Source: Verrucomicrobiota bacterium (GTDB lineage: Bacteria; Verrucomicrobiota; Kiritimatiellia; Kiritimatiellales; Tichowtungiaceae). Taken from it: DNA of 7,560 nt. The stretch spans positions 1 to 7,560 of the forward strand of contig JADYZA010000172.1 of assembly GCA_020853375.1 (NCBI GenBank), written 5' to 3'. This document shows, one piece after another, positions 5,123 through 7,560 of the stretch. The position numbers and the translations under genes are program-made. The notes under the pieces were generated by a model that saw nothing but the letters and a program-made list of their open reading frames with translations, was not told the origin of the DNA and did no database searches. Position 1 is the stretch's first letter. Every line of letters starts with the position of its first letter.

Positions 5123-5188
5123 CCCACGAATCACACGAATAGGCACGAATCAAAATTGGTATTCGCGAAAATTCGTGTGATTCGTGGG
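5123..5188. repeat. CACGAAT-based long inverted repeat between truB and ribF
   Basis: The outer 18 bp (5123-5140 and 5171-5188) are perfectly complementary. The pairing continues to 28-bp arms (5123-5150 and 5161-5188) with 24 of 28 matches around a 10-nt loop. Each arm holds three copies of one word: CACGAAT at 5125, 5134 and 5144, and ATTCGTG or ATTCGCG at 5180, 5171 and 5161. It fills most of the 81-bp truB-ribF gap. Transcribed, it would form a strong hairpin between the truB stop and the ribF GTG, without a T-run, so it could affect mRNA stability or ribF expression. Similar CACGAAT palindromes occur, as I recall, between genes in many unrelated genomes. Confidence 0.9.
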
Positions 5189-5191
5189 CGG

Positions 5192-5905
5192 TTAAAAATC
5201 GCGAACGGAAATCATATTTTTTTCAAGTTCCGTACGATCCCATTTGAGGACATCGTCGAGTTTCCAGGCATTGGAAAGATTGAAGTCGCCGGATTGTGTG
5301 CGGCGCAACTGCGACAAACACGCTCCGCAACCGAGACGCTGTCCGAGATCGTGGGCGAGAGTGCGGACATAGGTGCCTTTGGTGGATTTCACTTCAAACG
5401 TGGCGCGTGGCGGATTGAATTCTTTTAGGGCAAACTTGTAAATGTGGATGAAGCGCGGCTCGCGTTCGACTTCCTGCCCTTTGCGGGCGAGTTTGTAGAG
5501 CGGTACGCCGTTCATTTTGATGGCGGAGACCATCGGCGGCATCTGCATCTGATCGCCGAGAGCCGCCTTCATTTCCGTGCGGAGCTGTTCTTCGGTGATG
5601 CCGGAAGGATCTTTTTCCGAAGTGACTTCGCCGTCGGTATCCTGCGAGTTGGTTTCGACGCCGAACAGAATTTCGCCTTCATAAGTTTTATCGCCGCCCA
5701 TGACTCTGGCGGAGAGCTGGGTGCCACGGCCGATCAGCAGGACGACGAGTCCGGTGGCGTTAGGATCGAGCGTTCCACCGTGGCCAACCTTATTGAGCTG
5801 AAAATGGTTGCGGACTTTGGCGACGATGTCGTGCGATGTCCATTCGGGGAGTTTGTCGACGAGAAGAATACCGTCAGGGTCTGGCAGGAAATTGCGTTTA
5901 CGCAT
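5192..5905 (-). CDS. truB: tRNA pseudouridine-55 synthase TruB
   Basis: Converts U55 of the T-psi-C loop of tRNA to pseudouridine in the cytoplasm. The catalytic aspartate is Asp47 in GHGGTLDPNATG (41-52). Other TruB hallmarks are GILLVDKLPEWTS (12-24), the KTYEGEILFG strand, QMPPMVSAIKMNGVPLYKLAR, the STKGTYVRTLAHDLG motif and the LRRTQSGDF segment. The ATG at 5905 is preferred over one 9 codons upstream because GAGGA lies 8 bp before it and the family N-terminus starts there; it overlaps the rbfA end by 8 bp, suggesting coupled translation. The 237-residue product is shorter than the E. coli enzyme (about 314) and appears to lack the C-terminal PUA-type extension, as in some other bacterial lineages. 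All catalytic parts are present. Confidence 0.96.
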   Translation of the reverse strand: MRKRNFLPDPDGILLVDKLPEWTSHDIVAKVRNHFQLNKVGHGGTLDPNATGLVVLLIGRGTQLSARVMGGDKTYEGEILFGVETNSQDTDGEVTSEKDPSGITEEQLRTEMKAALGDQMQMPPMVSAIKMNGVPLYKLARKGQEVEREPRFIHIYKFALKEFNPPRATFEVKSTKGTYVRTLAHDLGQRLGCGACLSQLRRTQSGDFNLSNAWKLDDVLKWDRTELEKNMISVRDF

Positions 5906-6281
5906 CAGTGGATTCCTCGGAAGGCTCATCATCCGGAATGTCGAGCTGTGAGAGGATGCCGAGAACGCGGTCGCCGCTTTCGATGGAGTCGTCGAATTTG
6001 AAGTACAGGCGCGGTGTATATTTGAGGATGACGTGTTTGCTCATGCGCGACTGAATCTCTGCACGATGCCGGTTGAGGAAACGGATCATGCCGTCCCGTT
6101 CTGTTTCGTGATCGAAAATGGAAACATACACGGTGGCATCGCGCAGGTCGGATCCGGTTTCGACTTTGGTGACGGTTACGGCGGCGGTATCGAAATTGCT
6201 GTTGGCGAAAAGGCGCGGGATATCGACCGCGATTTCTCGTTTGAGCAATTCATTGACCCGGATGATTCGTGCGCTGGACAT
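5898..6281 (-). CDS. rbfA: 30S ribosome-binding factor RbfA
   Basis: A 127-residue small-subunit assembly factor that binds the 30S ribosome and acts in late 16S rRNA maturation and cold adaptation. It shows the family pattern: RIIRVNELLKREIAVDI at the N-terminus, VTVTKVETGSDLRDATVYVSIF in the middle, and the KH-type end HVILKYTPRLYFKFDDSIESGDRV, followed by a short acidic tail. The start at 6281 is fixed by the family N-terminus. The usual ribosome-binding site is missing: the 20 bases upstream are heptamer-repeat sequence with no purine-rich element, so initiation may rely on coupling to infB (88 bp away) or on an SD-independent route. The 3' end overlaps truB. Confidence 0.95.
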   Translation of the reverse strand: MSSARIIRVNELLKREIAVDIPRLFANSNFDTAAVTVTKVETGSDLRDATVYVSIFDHETERDGMIRFLNRHRAEIQSRMSKHVILKYTPRLYFKFDDSIESGDRVLGILSQLDIPDDEPSEESTDA

Positions 6282-6284
6282 GAC

Positions 6285-6362
6285 TGAATTATGAATTATG
6301 AACTATGAGCTATGAAAACGGAACGAATCCATTTTCATCTGTCATCTTTCATACTTCATCTT
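6285..6362. repeat. Heptanucleotide array with inverted arms in the infB-rbfA gap
   Basis: Four TGARYTA units (6285-6312) and a fifth variant (6313-6319) form the left arm. Four TCATNNN units (6335-6362, mostly TCATCTT) form the right arm. Read inward on opposite strands, both arms repeat ATGANNN and end in ATGAAAA (6312-6318) and its complement TTTTCAT (6332-6338), with 13 bp between. The array occupies nearly all of the 88-bp gap, from 3 bp before the rbfA start to 7 bp after the infB stop. It shares its 7-bp period, but not its words, with the array in ribF. Confidence 0.85.
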
Positions 6363-6369
6363 TTTCCCC

Positions 6370-7560
6370 TTACAGCTTCTGGGTGATTTTTTCGATGGTG
6401 TAAGCCTCAATCACGTCGCCTTCCTTGAAGTTGGCGAAGTTGTCGGGGCGGATACCGCATTCCTGACCATTGTGCACTTCGGCCGCGTCGGCCTGAAAGC
6501 GTTTGAGCGAACCGATGGTGCCTTTATAGAGCACTTCATTTCCACGTTTGATGCGAATGCTGGCGCGGGAGGTGATTTTGCCTTCAACGATCATACAGCC
6601 TGCGACTTTGTTGCGCTTGCCCATGTCGAAAATGGCGCGAATTTCGGCCTTACCGAGGTAGGTTTCGCGCAGTTCGGGGTCGAGCAATCCGCACATAGCG
6701 GCTTCCACTTCCTCGATCAGTTCATAAATGATGCTGTAGAGGCGGATCTCGACGCCTTCTTTTTTGGCCGCCGCCGTGATGCCGCTTTCTTTGGCAACAT
6801 GGAAGCCGAGGATAATGGCGTTGGATGCGCTGGCCAGCATGATGTCGTTGGTGGTGATATTACCGACATCGCTCGAAAGAATTTTCAGCTTCACCTTTTC
6901 ACTCTTGATGCCCATGAGCGATCCGACGATTGCTTCGACCGAACCTTGAACATCGCATTTAAGGATGACGTTGAGTTCTTTAATTTCGGCCGCTCCGGCC
7001 TGACCAAAAAGATCGTCGAGCGAAACTTTACCGCGCGATGTCTGGTTGAGGTCGGCAGATTTGATATCCGCCATCAGCGTTTCGGAAAGCTGTCTGGCTT
7101 CACCCGCGTTTGCGCAGATCAGGAATTCATCGCCCGCGCCGGGAACTCCGGTGAGTCCGATACATTTCACGGCATGCGAAGGGCCCGCTGTGCGAACTTT
7201 GGTTCCCTTATCGTTGATGAGGGCTTTGATGCGGCCCCACTGGGACCCGCAAATCACGTTATCGCCGACTTTAAGCGTTCCGTCGCGAACCAGCAGTGTA
7301 GCGGTCGGGCCCATGCCGGGCTCCATTTGCGCTTCGATGACAAATCCGGAAGCGTCCTTGCGGGGATTAGCCCGGAGTTCGAGCATTTCCGCTTCAAGTG
7401 AAATGCGGTCGAGAAGCTGGTCGATGCCTGCGCCGGTAGCGGCGCTGACTGGAATACACCCGACACTTCCGCCCCAGTCTTCAACCATCACGCCGTGCTC
7501 GTTAAGCTGTTGCTTGATGCGGTCCGGATTGGTGCCGTACAAATCCATTTTGTTCATGGC
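6370..7560 (-). CDS. infB: Translation initiation factor IF-2, C-terminal part
   Basis: A GTPase that brings initiator tRNA to the 30S subunit and promotes subunit joining. The 396 visible residues begin with the G4 motif in AMNKMDLYG (NKMD binds guanine) and continue with DWGGSVGCIPVSAATG, holding the G5 SA. The rest covers domain II (FVIEAQMEPGMGPTATLLVRDGTLKVGD), domain III (VILKCDVQGSVEAI), the linker helix, and the fMet-tRNA-binding C-terminal barrel ending in ECGIRPDNFANFKEGDVIEAYTIEKI. The G1-G3 motifs and the N-terminal region lie beyond the window edge. No frame break is seen. It is the first visible gene of the infB-rbfA-truB-ribF series; nusA commonly lies further upstream in such clusters. 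Confidence 0.97.
   Translation of the reverse strand, partial: AMNKMDLYGTNPDRIKQQLNEHGVMVEDWGGSVGCIPVSAATGAGIDQLLDRISLEAEMLELRANPRKDASGFVIEAQMEPGMGPTATLLVRDGTLKVGDNVICGSQWGRIKALINDKGTKVRTAGPSHAVKCIGLTGVPGAGDEFLICANAGEARQLSETLMADIKSADLNQTSRGKVSLDDLFGQAGAAEIKELNVILKCDVQGSVEAIVGSLMGIKSEKVKLKILSSDVGNITTNDIMLASASNAIILGFHVAKESGITAAAKKEGVEIRLYSIIYELIEEVEAAMCGLLDPELRETYLGKAEIRAIFDMGKRNKVAGCMIVEGKITSRASIRIKRGNEVLYKGTIGSLKRFQADAAEVHNGQECGIRPDNFANFKEGDVIEAYTIEKITQKL

Noticed and set aside
4889..5428. Open + strand frame crossing the ribF start, the inverted repeat and the truB end
   Set aside because: It runs antisense through two conserved genes and reads the intergenic palindrome as protein. It has no family features.
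6472..7401. 309-codon + strand frame inside infB
   Set aside because: It is exactly antisense to conserved IF-2 domains, is Phe/Asp/His-rich in the way of mirror frames, and has no ribosome-binding site.
1..7560. CRISPR array, tRNA, rRNA, transposase or integrase in the window
   Set aside because: I saw no spaced identical repeats of CRISPR type, no cloverleaf or rRNA sequence, and no transposase or integrase motifs in any substantial frame.

Overview
The window is bacterial chromosome of moderate GC. Two conserved housekeeping blocks flank an accessory stretch. At the left edge, on the + strand, is the 3' end of a gene that looks like prmA (ribosomal protein L11 methyltransferase). From the right edge, on the - strand, runs the classic translation-factor cluster infB (partial) - rbfA - truB - ribF. 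The host cannot be fixed from sequence alone. Two predicted lipoproteins suggest, but do not prove, a Gram-negative-type envelope. The short TruB and the general look of IF2 and RibF would fit a PVC-type lineage (Verrucomicrobiota/Kiritimatiellota and relatives), but this is a low-confidence impression.

Between these blocks (about 276-4117) lies accessory DNA. A small XRE-family repressor (372-626, - strand) faces a co-directional + strand cluster of four genes. The 152-bp divergent region between them carries three copies of an 11-bp palindromic core. The four genes encode a 400-residue lipoprotein, a 69-residue two-helix membrane protein, a 70-residue zinc-ribbon-like protein and a 95-residue lipoprotein. 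The last two overlap by ATGA, and a strong terminator (2754-2782) closes the cluster. All four products look small, envelope-linked or metal-binding, and I cannot assign a function to any of them. As a repressor-controlled set, this is the best candidate here for an undescribed system.

Next comes a 385-residue AAA_14/DUF4143 ATPase with a C-terminal PD-(D/E)XK-like domain (2942-4099). Its start codon is preceded by a perfect 16-bp hairpin. Upstream of it, directly against the terminator, sits a short - strand remnant of the ribF 3' end (2788-2859). The intact ribF ends 18 bp beyond the ATPase. The ATPase therefore appears to separate ribF from an older ribF terminus and its terminator, which implies an insertion or recombination event at this spot.

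The housekeeping cluster itself carries several repeats. One is a 10-unit array with 7-bp periodicity inside the ribF coding region, encoding an extra loop in the riboflavin kinase domain. Another is a second heptamer array, with inverted arms, filling the infB-rbfA gap. A third is a long inverted repeat built on CACGAAT in the truB-ribF gap. No rRNA, tRNA, CRISPR array or transposase was recognised, and no stretch longer than 300 bases lacks a gene or repeat.
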